Part shown: positions 1 through 7,816 of the stretch, piece after piece
How positions within the stretch are numbered: the stretch's first letter is position 1
How the letters are laid out: each line of letters opens with the position of its first letter
NCBI GenBank assembly: GCA_030917665.1
Contig: JAUPUH010000025.1
Span: 1-22,165, forward strand
Direction of reading: 5' to 3'
DNA: 22,165 nt
Source: Patescibacteria group bacterium
GTDB taxonomy: Bacteria; Patescibacteriota; Minisyncoccia; Phycocordibacterales; PALSA-1337
The notes under the pieces: generated by a model
Databases searched by the model: none
Told to the model about the DNA's origin: nothing
What the model saw: the letters and a program-made list of their open reading frames with translations, nothing else
Program-made: the position numbers and the translations under genes

Positions 1-812
1 ACGGCTGCGATATCGTCATTGGCAACAGGTTTGCTTCTCCTCTGCCTAAAAATGTTATGCCGTGGCTTCACAGATATATCGGCAACCCTCTCTTATCATT
101 TATCACCAGACTATTTTTCAAGATAAAAGTACGCGATGTTCATTGTGGAGCGAGAGCGATCACAAAATCCGCTTTCAATGCCTTATCGCTTAATACAGCC
201 GGCATGGAATTCGCCTCTGAAATGATCATCAAGGCAGCACGAAAAAATCTCTCTTTCGGCGAAGTACCGATCACCTATCGAACACGAATCGGAATATCGA
301 AACTCAATTCCTTAAGCGATGGCTGGAGGCATCTTCGATTCATTCTGCTTTATTCACCCCTCTATCTTTTTTTTCTGCCTGGGGTGGTCGCCTGCAGCAT
401 TGGGATCATTTCAATGCTCATCCTTTATTTTACTGCACCCACAATTTTTGGAGTTACTTTTTTCTTTCATCCTATGTTCCTTTCTTCAGCGCTTGCAATT
501 GTTGGGTACCAGCTTATACTTTTCTCCATGTTCTCAAAGATTTATGCAATCACACACCTTGGAGATCGAAGCGTTTCTTTCGAACGACTTTTCAGAATAT
601 TTACAATCGAAAAGGCGGCTCTTGCCGGAATCATCCTTTCCCTTCTCGGCGGACTCGTCTTTGCAGCGATAGCATTGAGGTGGATATCGTCAGGGTTCGG
701 ACCACTTGATGAGATACGGAATTCCATCGTTGCGCTGTCGCTCCTTGTCATCGGAATGCAAACACTTTTCTCAGGATTCATGCTTAGTACCCTTGGAATT
801 AAAGAGTCATGA
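1..812 (+). CDS. GT2 (dolichyl-phosphate mannosyltransferase-like) glycosyltransferase, 5'-truncated
   Basis: The reading frame is open from base 3, so the N-terminus, including the nucleotide-binding part of the GT-A fold, lies outside the window; about 269 residues remain. The start of the visible part (GNRF, then a run ending VHCGARAI and a GMEFASE segment) matches the C-terminal half of the DPM1/GtrB-like GT2 catalytic domain. After SPLYLFFLPG come roughly four hydrophobic segments, so the enzyme is membrane-anchored. Such enzymes usually transfer a sugar from a nucleotide donor to a polyprenyl phosphate or a growing glycan at the inner face of the membrane. The stop overlaps the start of the next gene (ATGA), so the two are translationally coupled. 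The donor and acceptor cannot be read from the sequence. Confidence 0.9.
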   Translation, partial: GCDIVIGNRFASPLPKNVMPWLHRYIGNPLLSFITRLFFKIKVRDVHCGARAITKSAFNALSLNTAGMEFASEMIIKAARKNLSFGEVPITYRTRIGISKLNSLSDGWRHLRFILLYSPLYLFFLPGVVACSIGIISMLILYFTAPTIFGVTFFFHPMFLSSALAIVGYQLILFSMFSKIYAITHLGDRSVSFERLFRIFTIEKAALAGIILSLLGGLVFAAIALRWISSGFGPLDEIRNSIVALSLLVIGMQTLFSGFMLSTLGIKES

Positions 813-1933
813 AAATAGCTCTCTTCCACAACTTTATGGACAACATCGGGGGCGCTGAAGTCGTCACTCTAACTCTAGCGCGTGAACTTGGTGCTGATGT
901 ATATACTACAAATATTGATGAGGAAAAAATCAAGAAAATGGGTTTTGCTGATGTCATTCCACGAATCAATTCCATCGGTAAAATACCCGTGCGTGCGCCA
1001 TTCAGGCACCAACTTGCATTCTGGAAGTTCCGAAGACTCAATCTTGGAAAAAAATATGAGTTTTACATTATTTCAGGCGACTGGGCGATGTCTGGAGCGG
1101 TCAACAACAAGCCGAACCTTTGGTATGTCCATTCCCCGCTCAATGAGCTTTGGCAGTTCAAGGATTATATAAAAAAAGAATTAGTCGTATGGTGGAAGCG
1201 CCCGATCTTCGAAACATGGGTCCAATTCAATAGAATGCTAACATTGCGATATGCAAAGCATGTCGGAGTATGGGTATGCAACTCAAAAAATACTCAGCAA
1301 AGGATAGAAAAATTTTACAAGCAAAATGCAGAAATAGCGCATCCTCCGATTGAAACAAAAAAATTCAGGTCTGAGGAGTCAAAGGGATATTGGCTTTCGG
1401 TCAACAGGATTGTGGCTCACAAAAGGATAGAAATCCAAACCGAAGCATTCTCAAAGCTGCCGGAAGAAAAGCTGGTCGTAGTTGGAAGCTACGAACAAGG
1501 AGCAGAACAGTTCGAAAATTACAAACATACGGTAGAGAAAGGAATGACCTCTAATGTAAAAATGATTCACTGGGCTGATAGCGAGGAGCTACAGTCACTG
1601 TATTCTGGCTGCAAGGGATTTATCGTCACATCAAAAGATGAAGATTTCGGCATGACGGCAGTAGAAGCGATGGCCTCGGGCAAGCCGGTTATTGCGCCAA
1701 ACGAAGGCGGATACATGGAAACTATTATTGATGGAAAAACTGGGGTACTCATAAATGCCATAAACGGAGAGAAGCTTACCTCAGCCATTAAAGAACTTTC
1801 ATCAAAGCTTCATGACCCAGAAAATCAGAAGACTTTTGAAAGAAACTGCCTCGCTCGGGCAAAAGAATTTGATACCTCAATCTTTATAAAGAAAATAGTT
1901 TCTTTATTGAGGCCTTCGCAGACACAGGAATAA
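809..1933 (+). CDS. GT4-family glycosyltransferase
   Basis: This 374-aa protein is probably a cytosolic GT-B fold retaining glycosyltransferase acting on a surface polysaccharide. The N-terminal domain has the donor/acceptor loop GGAE (residues 14-17) seen in GT4 enzymes. The C-terminal domain starts near SVNRIVAHKR (197-206) and carries the E-x7-E type motif, EDFGMTAVEAMASGKPV (278-294), that binds the nucleotide sugar, followed by NEGGYME. Length is normal for the family and resembles WbaZ-type mannosyltransferases, but the sugar cannot be assigned. The start is fixed by a 4-bp overlap with the preceding GT2 gene. The last 50 bp overlap the 3' end of the convergent GT8 gene, so both 3' ends are coding on both strands. 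Confidence 0.9.
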   Translation: MKIALFHNFMDNIGGAEVVTLTLARELGADVYTTNIDEEKIKKMGFADVIPRINSIGKIPVRAPFRHQLAFWKFRRLNLGKKYEFYIISGDWAMSGAVNNKPNLWYVHSPLNELWQFKDYIKKELVVWWKRPIFETWVQFNRMLTLRYAKHVGVWVCNSKNTQQRIEKFYKQNAEIAHPPIETKKFRSEESKGYWLSVNRIVAHKRIEIQTEAFSKLPEEKLVVVGSYEQGAEQFENYKHTVEKGMTSNVKMIHWADSEELQSLYSGCKGFIVTSKDEDFGMTAVEAMASGKPVIAPNEGGYMETIIDGKTGVLINAINGEKLTSAIKELSSKLHDPENQKTFERNCLARAKEFDTSIFIKKIVSLLRPSQTQE

Positions 1934-2984
1934 AGCTTGCGAAATAATACGGAATGAAACGATTATAGTTTCTTGAATACTGTTCGACGAGGCCTTTAAC
2001 GAGAAGTCTTCGAAATTCCTTTGTCTTTTTCATTGAATAAAGAATGTCGAGCTCCCTGAAATCAAAGAAGTGTCTCGATGCGATTACGAACGGCCTTTCA
2101 TTTATAACTACCGCTTTTTTTGATCCGGAAAGCTGTTCCGGAGTAAATATTTTCTTCAGCGGCACAATCTTTTTCAAATTCATCTGTTCTGCTTTTGAAA
2201 GATTTGAATTCCACATTTCCAGAAATTCACTGCCCTTCTGCCATGGCTTATTGTTTGGCCCTAGAAAATGAAGTACCGGCATAATGACACCTTCTTTGAA
2301 AAAAGCATGGCGCGTCTTTTTATCCAGCGGGAAAGCATTATAACTATCATCGATTCGAGTCCATTTCTTATACATGAAAAGATTCAATGCAAGCTGGTCA
2401 CCGAAATTCAATATGTCTCTATATTCCTTAAGAAGATAAGTCAGCTCGCTGAAAGAATCCTTCGTTATCAGATCAGTATCAAAGACCATGACACCGCTGT
2501 TGAACGAGGTGGAATTCAAATCATATTTCTGGCGAAGGCGCTCAAGGCTCCTATCTATCCATGTTCGGTCGTTTATCTCGTAGTTATAACACAAATTAAC
2601 TTGATGATTCAGGTCTGATTCAAAATCCGACTTCGCTGAGAAGCTAGTTGTTTTCGTAAGTTCATCAAGCGAATAAGTAACGATAATGTCGGCATCAAGA
2701 AAAATAACTTTCTGCCATTTCTTGAAGTAATCCTTGAATATGTAGAATTTTGAAAAGACCGTGGTCGGATAGACGTCTTCCGGTCTCTTGTTATCAAGCG
2801 AGCCACACTCATAGACAAAGATTCCCTTCTCCCTGAACCATGCAAGCTTGTCTTCAGGTATGCCATGCGCCAGCAGAAGATAATCACCGTCCCATGCCGC
2901 ATTCCAATAAACGCTTGAAAAAAGCTGTTTCGCCTGATCTATATGACCGACATCTGCTAGTGTCACGAGTACGTTTCTTTTCAT
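1884..2984 (-). CDS. GT8-family (glycogenin/LgtC-like) glycosyltransferase
   Basis: This 366-aa protein matches the GT8 GT-A fold. It shows the metal-binding DxD in FLDADI (D97, D99), an FNSGVMVFD segment (161-169) typical of the family, and the late HFLGPNNKPW motif (239-248) in which His coordinates the metal. The C-terminal ~100 residues are basic and lie outside the catalytic core; they may contact membrane or acceptor. GT8 enzymes retain configuration and use UDP-sugars. Its ATG overlaps the stop of the ABC ATPase gene upstream (ATGA), placing it last in the permease-ATPase-GT8 run, which implies it modifies the exported glycan or its precursor. Its 3' end overlaps the convergent GT4 gene by 50 bp. 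Confidence 0.9.
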   Translation of the reverse strand: MKRNVLVTLADVGHIDQAKQLFSSVYWNAAWDGDYLLLAHGIPEDKLAWFREKGIFVYECGSLDNKRPEDVYPTTVFSKFYIFKDYFKKWQKVIFLDADIIVTYSLDELTKTTSFSAKSDFESDLNHQVNLCYNYEINDRTWIDRSLERLRQKYDLNSTSFNSGVMVFDTDLITKDSFSELTYLLKEYRDILNFGDQLALNLFMYKKWTRIDDSYNAFPLDKKTRHAFFKEGVIMPVLHFLGPNNKPWQKGSEFLEMWNSNLSKAEQMNLKKIVPLKKIFTPEQLSGSKKAVVINERPFVIASRHFFDFRELDILYSMKKTKEFRRLLVKGLVEQYSRNYNRFIPYYFASFIPVSAKASIKKLFSL

Positions 2985-3724
2985 TGATTTTTATAAGAAG
3001 CCAAAACTTTTTCAGACGGCCCTTCCTCACGAATCCTTCCATGTTCGAGCCAGATTACTTTATCAGAATATTTTTCGATAAGACTTAACTCATGACTGAC
3101 GAGAATGACTGTCGCTCCGCCATTCACTAAATTTTCTACGAGACGGGTGCTTTTGTCAAAGAATTCAATATCACCGCCCGCAGAAAATATCTCATCAAGA
3201 AGCAGGATTTCGGGATTGTGGTGCTTCACGCAATGCATTGTTACGGAGAAATTGAGCCGTGTAATCATTCCTGAAGAAAATTTATAAACCTTTGCATCGA
3301 CAAATTCTGAAAGGCCAGAAAACTCGACGATCTCATCAAATCTTTTCTTAATGTCGTTTTGTGAAAGCCCCATAAGTGCACCCATGAGCGAAATATTTTC
3401 TCGCATTGTCAGTCTGGGTTGTAATCCCTGTCCATAACCATTGAGATAAATGAGTCGACCATTAGTCTCAATCTCTCCAGAATCTTTCTGATAGATTCCT
3501 GCTATAAGTCTAAGCAGTGTGCTTTTTCCTGAACCATTATGGCCGATGATGCCGATAATCTCGCCTTGCTGAATATCAATAGACACGTTATCAGCTACGG
3601 TCAGCAGGTTCTTGTCATCCGACGATTTGGAAAATATGCTGACGATTTTTGCCAAGGCTCCCTGGCGCCCTTTGCGGTCAAGTGTGAATTTCTTATTAAG
3701 ATTTTTAACGCTGATTCTTTTCAT
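2981..3724 (-). CDS. Polysaccharide ABC exporter, ATP-binding subunit (Wzt/TagH-like)
   Basis: This 247-aa ATPase subunit would power export of a lipid-linked glycan through the permease encoded just upstream. Walker A is GHNGSGKST (61-69) and Walker B is EILLLDE (172-178). The signature is FSSGM (149-153) instead of LSGGQ, which is characteristic of the Wzt/KpsT/TagH polysaccharide branch, and the H-loop His sits in LVSHEL. It ends soon after the ATPase core, so it lacks the C-terminal carbohydrate-binding domain found in long Wzt proteins. I chose the ATG at 3724, 4 bp after the permease stop. An in-frame ATG 60 bp upstream would add 20 residues lying inside the permease gene and out of register with the family N-terminus. 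Confidence 0.93.
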   Translation of the reverse strand: MKRISVKNLNKKFTLDRKGRQGALAKIVSIFSKSSDDKNLLTVADNVSIDIQQGEIIGIIGHNGSGKSTLLRLIAGIYQKDSGEIETNGRLIYLNGYGQGLQPRLTMRENISLMGALMGLSQNDIKKRFDEIVEFSGLSEFVDAKVYKFSSGMITRLNFSVTMHCVKHHNPEILLLDEIFSAGGDIEFFDKSTRLVENLVNGGATVILVSHELSLIEKYSDKVIWLEHGRIREEGPSEKVLASYKNQ

Positions 3725-3728
3725 AAAA

Positions 3729-4487
3729 TTATACGAGCTCCGCGAAGCGTCCTTTAAACTTGTTGAATACAAAAAAGCCGACAAAGAAAGAAGCTGCGCT
3801 CATTGCGATTATCGTCCCAATCATCCACAGTGGCGGCAGATTACCATATATCGCAACATCCCGGGCGGCGGTAACAAAATAGAAAATAGGATTAAAAAGA
3901 TTACCTAAGTAAAGTGTCGTTCCCGGATGAACAACGTAAAATGTTGGGGTTATGAAGAAAAGCAGTTGTGAGGCAATTGACCAGATATTTGAGAGATCAC
4001 TAACATGGAGTCCAAGGGTTGCAAAAAGAAAGCAGAGACCGAGAATGAAGATGACGAAAAAAGCGAAAACGATGAGATAGAACAATATACCGATCAATGA
4101 AACTTTAAAAAAGATAAAGAAAACTGCAATAAGAATCAATTCGAAGAGATGGGAGAAAACTGATTGAATCACAGTCGAAAGGACAAAAACCTCAAGCGGA
4201 ATTTTGATTGATTTTATGAAACCAGAATTAGCTTGGATCACGTTCGTTGCCGAGTGAATGAGCTGGGAAAAGAAATTCACCATCACAAGACCAAGAAGAA
4301 GGTAGAGTGGGTACAAAGAAATGCCTTCGCTCGACGTGATACTTCCCCGTATGAAGAGTAGAATTGAAAAAAGGGAAAGCGGGCTCAAAAGATACCAAAA
4401 GATTCCAAGATAACTTCCTTCGTTGCGAAGCTTAAAATTTGCTTTCGCGATAGAGTAACTCAAGGACAATACAGAATCGATTTTCAT
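3729..4487 (-). CDS. Polysaccharide ABC exporter, permease subunit (Wzm/ABC-2 type)
   Basis: This 252-aa integral membrane protein has about six hydrophobic segments. Its N-terminus, with NFKLRNEGSYLGIFWYLLSP (residues 17-36), matches the amphipathic interface helix and first membrane segment of ABC-2 transporters of O-antigen, teichoic acid or capsule type. It pairs with the downstream FSSGM-type ATPase to move a polyprenyl- or lipid-linked glycan across the cytoplasmic membrane. Its ATG lies only 2 nt beyond the 3' end of the minus-strand tRNA-Ile gene, with no room for a promoter or Shine-Dalgarno. The transcript must run through the tRNA, and tRNA 3' processing would leave an essentially leaderless mRNA. 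Confidence 0.92.
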   Translation of the reverse strand: MKIDSVLSLSYSIAKANFKLRNEGSYLGIFWYLLSPLSLFSILLFIRGSITSSEGISLYPLYLLLGLVMVNFFSQLIHSATNVIQANSGFIKSIKIPLEVFVLSTVIQSVFSHLFELILIAVFFIFFKVSLIGILFYLIVFAFFVIFILGLCFLFATLGLHVSDLSNIWSIASQLLFFITPTFYVVHPGTTLYLGNLFNPIFYFVTAARDVAIYGNLPPLWMIGTIIAMSAASFFVGFFVFNKFKGRFAELV

Positions 4488-4489
4488 TG

Positions 4490-4563
4490 TGCGCCTGCTT
4501 GGACTCGAACCAAGGACCCTCGAGGTATAAGCTCGATGCTCTAACCAACTGAGCTACAGGCGC
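4490..4563 (-). tRNA. tRNA-Ile (anticodon UAU)
   Basis: A complete 74-nt cloverleaf is readable on the minus strand. The acceptor stem GCGCCTG/CAGGCGC pairs perfectly, the D-stem is GCTC/GAGC, and the anticodon stem TCGAG/CTCGA encloses the loop CTTATAC. The T-arm is CTTGG, TTCGAGT, CCAAG. The loop gives anticodon TAT with T33 and A37; the discriminator is A, and CCA is not encoded. Anticodon UAU would read AUA directly, whereas most bacteria read AUA with a lysidine-modified CAU tRNA. A short inverted repeat (4569-4573 with 4581-4585) lies between ftsH and the tRNA, and a possible -10 box (TATAAA, 4591-4596) overlaps the ftsH 3' end; both are weak. Confidence 0.96.
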
Positions 4564-4596
4564 ATAAACGCACTACATGTGTGCGCTTAATTTATA

Positions 4597-6513
4597 TCAT
4601 ATCTGATGTTCAATATCTAACTTCTTTTTAGGCTGAATTCCGTGAGCGATGATGATGTTTTCGTATTCTTCACGCTCGATCGTCTCTACCTCAATGAGTC
4701 GCTGGGCAATAGCATCAAGCGCAGCTTTGTGCTTCGTGACGATATCCTCTGCTTTCTTGTAACCTTCATCCATGATTCGTGCAACTTCTGAGTCGATATC
4801 AGCACTGATTTTTTCTGAATATCCATTATCCTCAACTCCCTTTCCAAACATTGCGCGTCCGCCAGAGCTCTCGAGTGCGAGCACGCCGATCTTTTCTGAC
4901 ATTCCATACTTCGTCACCATATCGCGTGCGAGCGCTGTTGAAACCTGGAGATCATTTGAAGGTCCGGTCGTGACGTCATTGAACATAATTTTCTCAACTA
5001 CGTAACCGCCAAGTGAGACAGAAATATCATCGAGGAATTCTCTTTTGCTCTGCATCTTTCGATCTTCAAGTGGAAGATGGAGCGTATATCCGGCTGCGCG
5101 CCCTCGTGAAATGATTGAAATCTTGTGAACAGGATCTGCAAATGGAAGTACCGACGCAACAAGTGCGTGGCCAGCTTCGTGATATGCGGTAATCTCCTTT
5201 TCTTTCTTTGAAAGAAGATGACTCTTTCGCTCTGGACCGAGCATGACTTTTTCGATAGCTCTGATGAGATCAAACTGTGCGACTTTCGTACGGTTTTCTC
5301 GAGCGGCGAGAATAGCTCCTTCATTCATAAGAGAATAAAGATCCGCTCCAGAGAATCCAGGAGTTCGTTCTGCAATGACTCGAAGTGCGACATCTTCTGC
5401 AAAAGGCTTCTTGGCAGAATGTATTTTCAAAATTTCCTCTCGATCATTTCGATCAGGCAAATCAATAGTCACTCGACGATCAAATCGTCCTGGACGGAGA
5501 AGTGCTGGATCGAGAACATCTGGTCGGTTCGTTGCCGCCATAACAATAACTTTTTCATTTGGCTCAAATCCGTCCATCTCCACAAGGATCTGGTTCAGTG
5601 TTTGCTCACGCTCATCGTTTCCTCCTCCGACGCCAGTTCCTCGTACTCGTCCGACCGCATCGATCTCATCAACGAAAATAATTGCAGGAGCTGCCTGCTT
5701 TGCCATTTTAAATAGGTCTCGCACTCGTGATGCACCGACTCCGACGAACATTTCTACGAACTCAGAACCTGAAATCGCAAAGAATGCCACACCAGCTTCT
5801 CCGGCAACTGCTCGCGCAAGCAATGTCTTTCCTGTACCAGGAGCACCCATGAGAAGAATTCCTTTCGGAATAACAGCACCAATTTCTAGGAACTTTTTTG
5901 GATTCTTGAGAAAGTCGACGATTTCAGCAAGCTCCTGCTTTGCTTCCTTTGCACCAGCAACATCCTTGAATGTCACCCTCTGCTTCTTGTCATCAGGTAG
6001 AGTGATGCGCGCTTTTGATTGTCCGAAAGAAAAAGCTTGCATACCAGTACCTCGTGCTTGTCGTGTGAGAAACCAGATAATAAGAGCAATGAAGAAGAGG
6101 GGGGCAAGGAATGGAGCTAACTGCATGAGCCAGAAGGCAAACCCGCTCGGCCCCTCAACATTTATCTTCACAGCATTGAGCTTCTCTGGAGTAAGTCCGT
6201 AATTTGTAAATGTTTCTGTAACAGAAGAATCGCTTTCCTTCTGAGCTTTCTTTGAAACATTGTCTCGGTAAAGTGCGATAAGATCATCTCCTTTTACGGT
6301 AATAGAAATAACTTCACCCATTCCGACGTCACGCACGAGGTCAGAAAGAGCAATCTTATCTGCGCTAGGACCGCTATCCGCTAGTATTGAGTAGAAACTT
6401 GATACAAGAAAAAGAATAAGAAGACCTGTTGAAATAGAGTTAAGAAGCCCAAATCTGCTTGGCTTCTTACCTTTTTTGTCTCCTGAACCCTTGTTTGATT
6501 GTTGGTTGCTCAT
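4597..6513 (-). CDS. ftsH: ATP-dependent zinc metalloprotease FtsH
   Basis: This 638-aa membrane-bound AAA+ protease degrades misfolded and regulatory membrane and cytosolic proteins as a hexamer. Two membrane segments (about 24-44 and 128-149) flank a short extracytoplasmic domain. Walker A is GAPGTGKT (223-230), Walker B is IIFVDEID (278-285), and the second region of homology follows at about 324-346 with RPGRFDRR. The zinc site is HEAGH (445-449), with the third ligand D521 in GPSNDLQ. The pore-loop segment [11 protein letters not shown] is intact, and length and domain order are standard. A -10 box TATAAT ends 8 nt before the ATG, so the mRNA is predicted to be leaderless or nearly so. 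Confidence 0.98.
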   Translation of the reverse strand: MSNQQSNKGSGDKKGKKPSRFGLLNSISTGLLILFLVSSFYSILADSGPSADKIALSDLVRDVGMGEVISITVKGDDLIALYRDNVSKKAQKESDSSVTETFTNYGLTPEKLNAVKINVEGPSGFAFWLMQLAPFLAPLFFIALIIWFLTRQARGTGMQAFSFGQSKARITLPDDKKQRVTFKDVAGAKEAKQELAEIVDFLKNPKKFLEIGAVIPKGILLMGAPGTGKTLLARAVAGEAGVAFFAISGSEFVEMFVGVGASRVRDLFKMAKQAAPAIIFVDEIDAVGRVRGTGVGGGNDEREQTLNQILVEMDGFEPNEKVIVMAATNRPDVLDPALLRPGRFDRRVTIDLPDRNDREEILKIHSAKKPFAEDVALRVIAERTPGFSGADLYSLMNEGAILAARENRTKVAQFDLIRAIEKVMLGPERKSHLLSKKEKEITAYHEAGHALVASVLPFADPVHKISIISRGRAAGYTLHLPLEDRKMQSKREFLDDISVSLGGYVVEKIMFNDVTTGPSNDLQVSTALARDMVTKYGMSEKIGVLALESSGGRAMFGKGVEDNGYSEKISADIDSEVARIMDEGYKKAEDIVTKHKAALDAIAQRLIEVETIEREEYENIIIAHGIQPKKKLDIEHQI

Positions 6514-6518
6514 AAGGC

Positions 6519-6530
6519 TTGATTATACTC
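6519..6530 (-). promoter_or_regulatory. ftsH promoter -10 box abutting the start codon
   Basis: On the minus strand TATAAT is followed by 8 nt (CAAGCCTT) and then the ftsH ATG. A start site 6-8 nt past the -10 box falls on or within a base or two of the ATG, and there is no Shine-Dalgarno. The -35 region is poor. Confidence 0.6.
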
Positions 6531-6560
6531 AAATCAGCCGAAAAAGAAAGAAAAATGAAT

Positions 6561-6595
6561 AAAAAAGTCCGCCATCGAGTCGAGCTCGAAGGCGG
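6561..6595 (-). terminator. Intrinsic terminator of the 209-aa gene
   Basis: Arms 6569-6579 and 6585-6595 pair over 11 positions with one mismatch and a 5-nt loop. On the minus strand the hairpin is followed by a run of six T (6561-6566). It lies just after the 209-aa gene and before ftsH. Confidence 0.85.
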
Positions 6596-6615
6596 GTGAA
6601 AGGTGCTGATTAAAT

Positions 6616-7245
6616 TTACATGAAGGTTGCTTGCGGGGCTACCTTTTTGAGGATGAAAGACTTCGGCCAGATCAGGTTTTCAATCCTGATAACAAGCCGA
6701 CGAAACCGACTGAACTTGCGATAACAAGTTCGCTTCTGAACATCAATCCACACATTATAGTTTGGGCAATCACCCATACTGGCCCTGTTCGCGGTACAGC
6801 ATGTTGCATGCTTAACTAAGGACCAATCTGTCTGCACATCATAACCATACGTTTTGATGAACCACCCCAGAAGCGGTATCTTGAAAAACCAGAGGTCGTT
6901 CGAGACACGTGGACGGGCAATCGGGTGATCCGGATTTTCAAGAGAAATCGTATGACCATCCTCAATCGTCCTGCGACGATAGTTAGAACTGCCACAATGA
7001 GCGCACATGCTCAAGCTTTCTCCGTCGGTCAAAAAAAGATAGACCGAAGCGGTACGCTGTCCTTGGGGTCGAACTCTCCTCTCAAAATTAGGCTTGCGGA
7101 GGCCAGATATGCTTTCGGGGGGCGGTGTTAGGGTTAACATTTTTCCGCTTCGCCGTTCCCTTGCTGCATGCAGAGTAAACGAATTAACTTTCATAGGAAT
7201 TTGGGGATTTTCCGTATTTGGGGTTTTGTTTGTTTCAGCTTGCAT
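6616..7245 (-). CDS. Unrecognised 209-aa protein with CxxC and further cysteines
   Basis: I do not recognise this protein. It has a polar, Pro/Arg-rich N-terminal third and a CAHC motif (about residue 81) in a context like a small zinc-binding knuckle. Further cysteines sit in ATCCTA, GDCPNY and RTCYRK, and the tail is strongly basic. No signal peptide is evident. The short hydrophobic stretch FFKIPLLGWFI might be a buried strand or membrane-associated segment. The gene stands alone with its own promoter (7289-7315) and terminator, between ftsH and smpB. Codon use is more GC-balanced than in neighbouring housekeeping genes, suggesting independent acquisition. The start at 7245 follows AAGG with almost no spacing; an internal ATG at residue 18 is possible. 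Confidence 0.7.
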   Translation of the reverse strand: MQAETNKTPNTENPQIPMKVNSFTLHAARERRSGKMLTLTPPPESISGLRKPNFERRVRPQGQRTASVYLFLTDGESLSMCAHCGSSNYRRRTIEDGHTISLENPDHPIARPRVSNDLWFFKIPLLGWFIKTYGYDVQTDWSLVKHATCCTANRASMGDCPNYNVWIDVQKRTCYRKFSRFRRLVIRIENLIWPKSFILKKVAPQATFM

Positions 7246-7288
7246 CCTTGCAACGCTGTAAATTTTTCGAACACCTGTTCAACAGTAC

Positions 7289-7315
7289 ATTATCACAACT
7301 TTCATATAAAGTCAA
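7289..7315 (-). promoter_or_regulatory. Promoter of the 209-aa gene, back to back with the smpB promoter
   Basis: On the minus strand, TTGACT (7310-7315) is followed after a 15-nt spacer by GATAAT (7289-7294), preceded by TG in the extended -10 position. The spacer is shorter than ideal. The element overlaps the -35 region of the divergent smpB promoter, so the two may compete for polymerase. Confidence 0.5.
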
Positions 7316-7322
7316 AGGATGC

Positions 7323-7328
7323 TAGAAT
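7323..7328 (+). promoter_or_regulatory. smpB promoter -10 box
   Basis: TAGAAT preceded by TGC gives an extended -10 element 12 nt before the smpB ATG, predicting a leader of about 5-6 nt. No good -35 match is visible. Confidence 0.5.
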
Positions 7329-7340
7329 AGTCCTGCATAT

Positions 7341-7790
7341 ATGTCAGATCAGCTTATATCAAACAAAAGATTCTTCACCGACTTCGAAACGATTGAAACG
7401 TTCGAGGCTGGCGTTGAGCTACTTGGAATCGAAGTGAAAAGTCTTCGAAAGCATCAAGGTTCCCTTCTCGGATCACATGTCATAGTGCGTGGCGGTGAGG
7501 CATTTATTATTGCCATGAACATTCCTCCGTATCAGATAAACAACACACCGGACACTTATGAACCAAAGAGGAATCGCAAGGTTTTACTTACAAAAAAAGA
7601 AATTCAAAAGCTCGGCAGTCTTGAGCTCAAGCGTGGTTTGACAATAGTGCCAATTTCGGTGTATAATAAAGGTAAGAAGATCAAGGTTGAAATCGCAATT
7701 GTCCGTGGTAAGAAGAAATTTGATAAACGCCAGGACATCAAGCAACGCGAGACTGACCGAGATATTCGAAGAGAATTTTCAGATCGTTAA
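7341..7790 (+). CDS. smpB: SsrA-binding protein SmpB
   Basis: This 149-aa small basic protein binds tmRNA and brings it to stalled ribosomes for trans-translation. The N-terminal SNKRFF segment, GIEVKSLRKHQGSL, a central HVIVRGGEAFI strand, and NIPPYQ with YEPKRNRKVLL are family hallmarks. The lysine/arginine-rich C-terminal tail (RGKKKFDKRQ onward) is the part that enters the mRNA channel and becomes helical. Length is typical. The tmRNA gene follows 26 nt downstream on the same strand, so the two partners are probably co-transcribed. The 5' leader appears very short and lacks a Shine-Dalgarno. Confidence 0.98.
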   Translation: MSDQLISNKRFFTDFETIETFEAGVELLGIEVKSLRKHQGSLLGSHVIVRGGEAFIIAMNIPPYQINNTPDTYEPKRNRKVLLTKKEIQKLGSLELKRGLTIVPISVYNKGKKIKVEIAIVRGKKKFDKRQDIKQRETDRDIRREFSDR

Positions 7791-7816
7791 CAATTAAATT
7801 ACCCAGTAATTTACAT

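Noticed and set aside
4565..4586. Hairpin between ftsH and the tRNA as an ftsH terminator
   Set aside because: Only a 5-bp stem with a 7-nt loop and three T; too weak to call, and the permease needs transcription from upstream of the tRNA.
5375..6202. 275-codon open frame antisense to ftsH, rich in Ser, Arg and Thr
   Set aside because: It lies wholly opposite the well-conserved AAA+ coding region, with composition expected from reading ftsH backwards and no recognisable domain.
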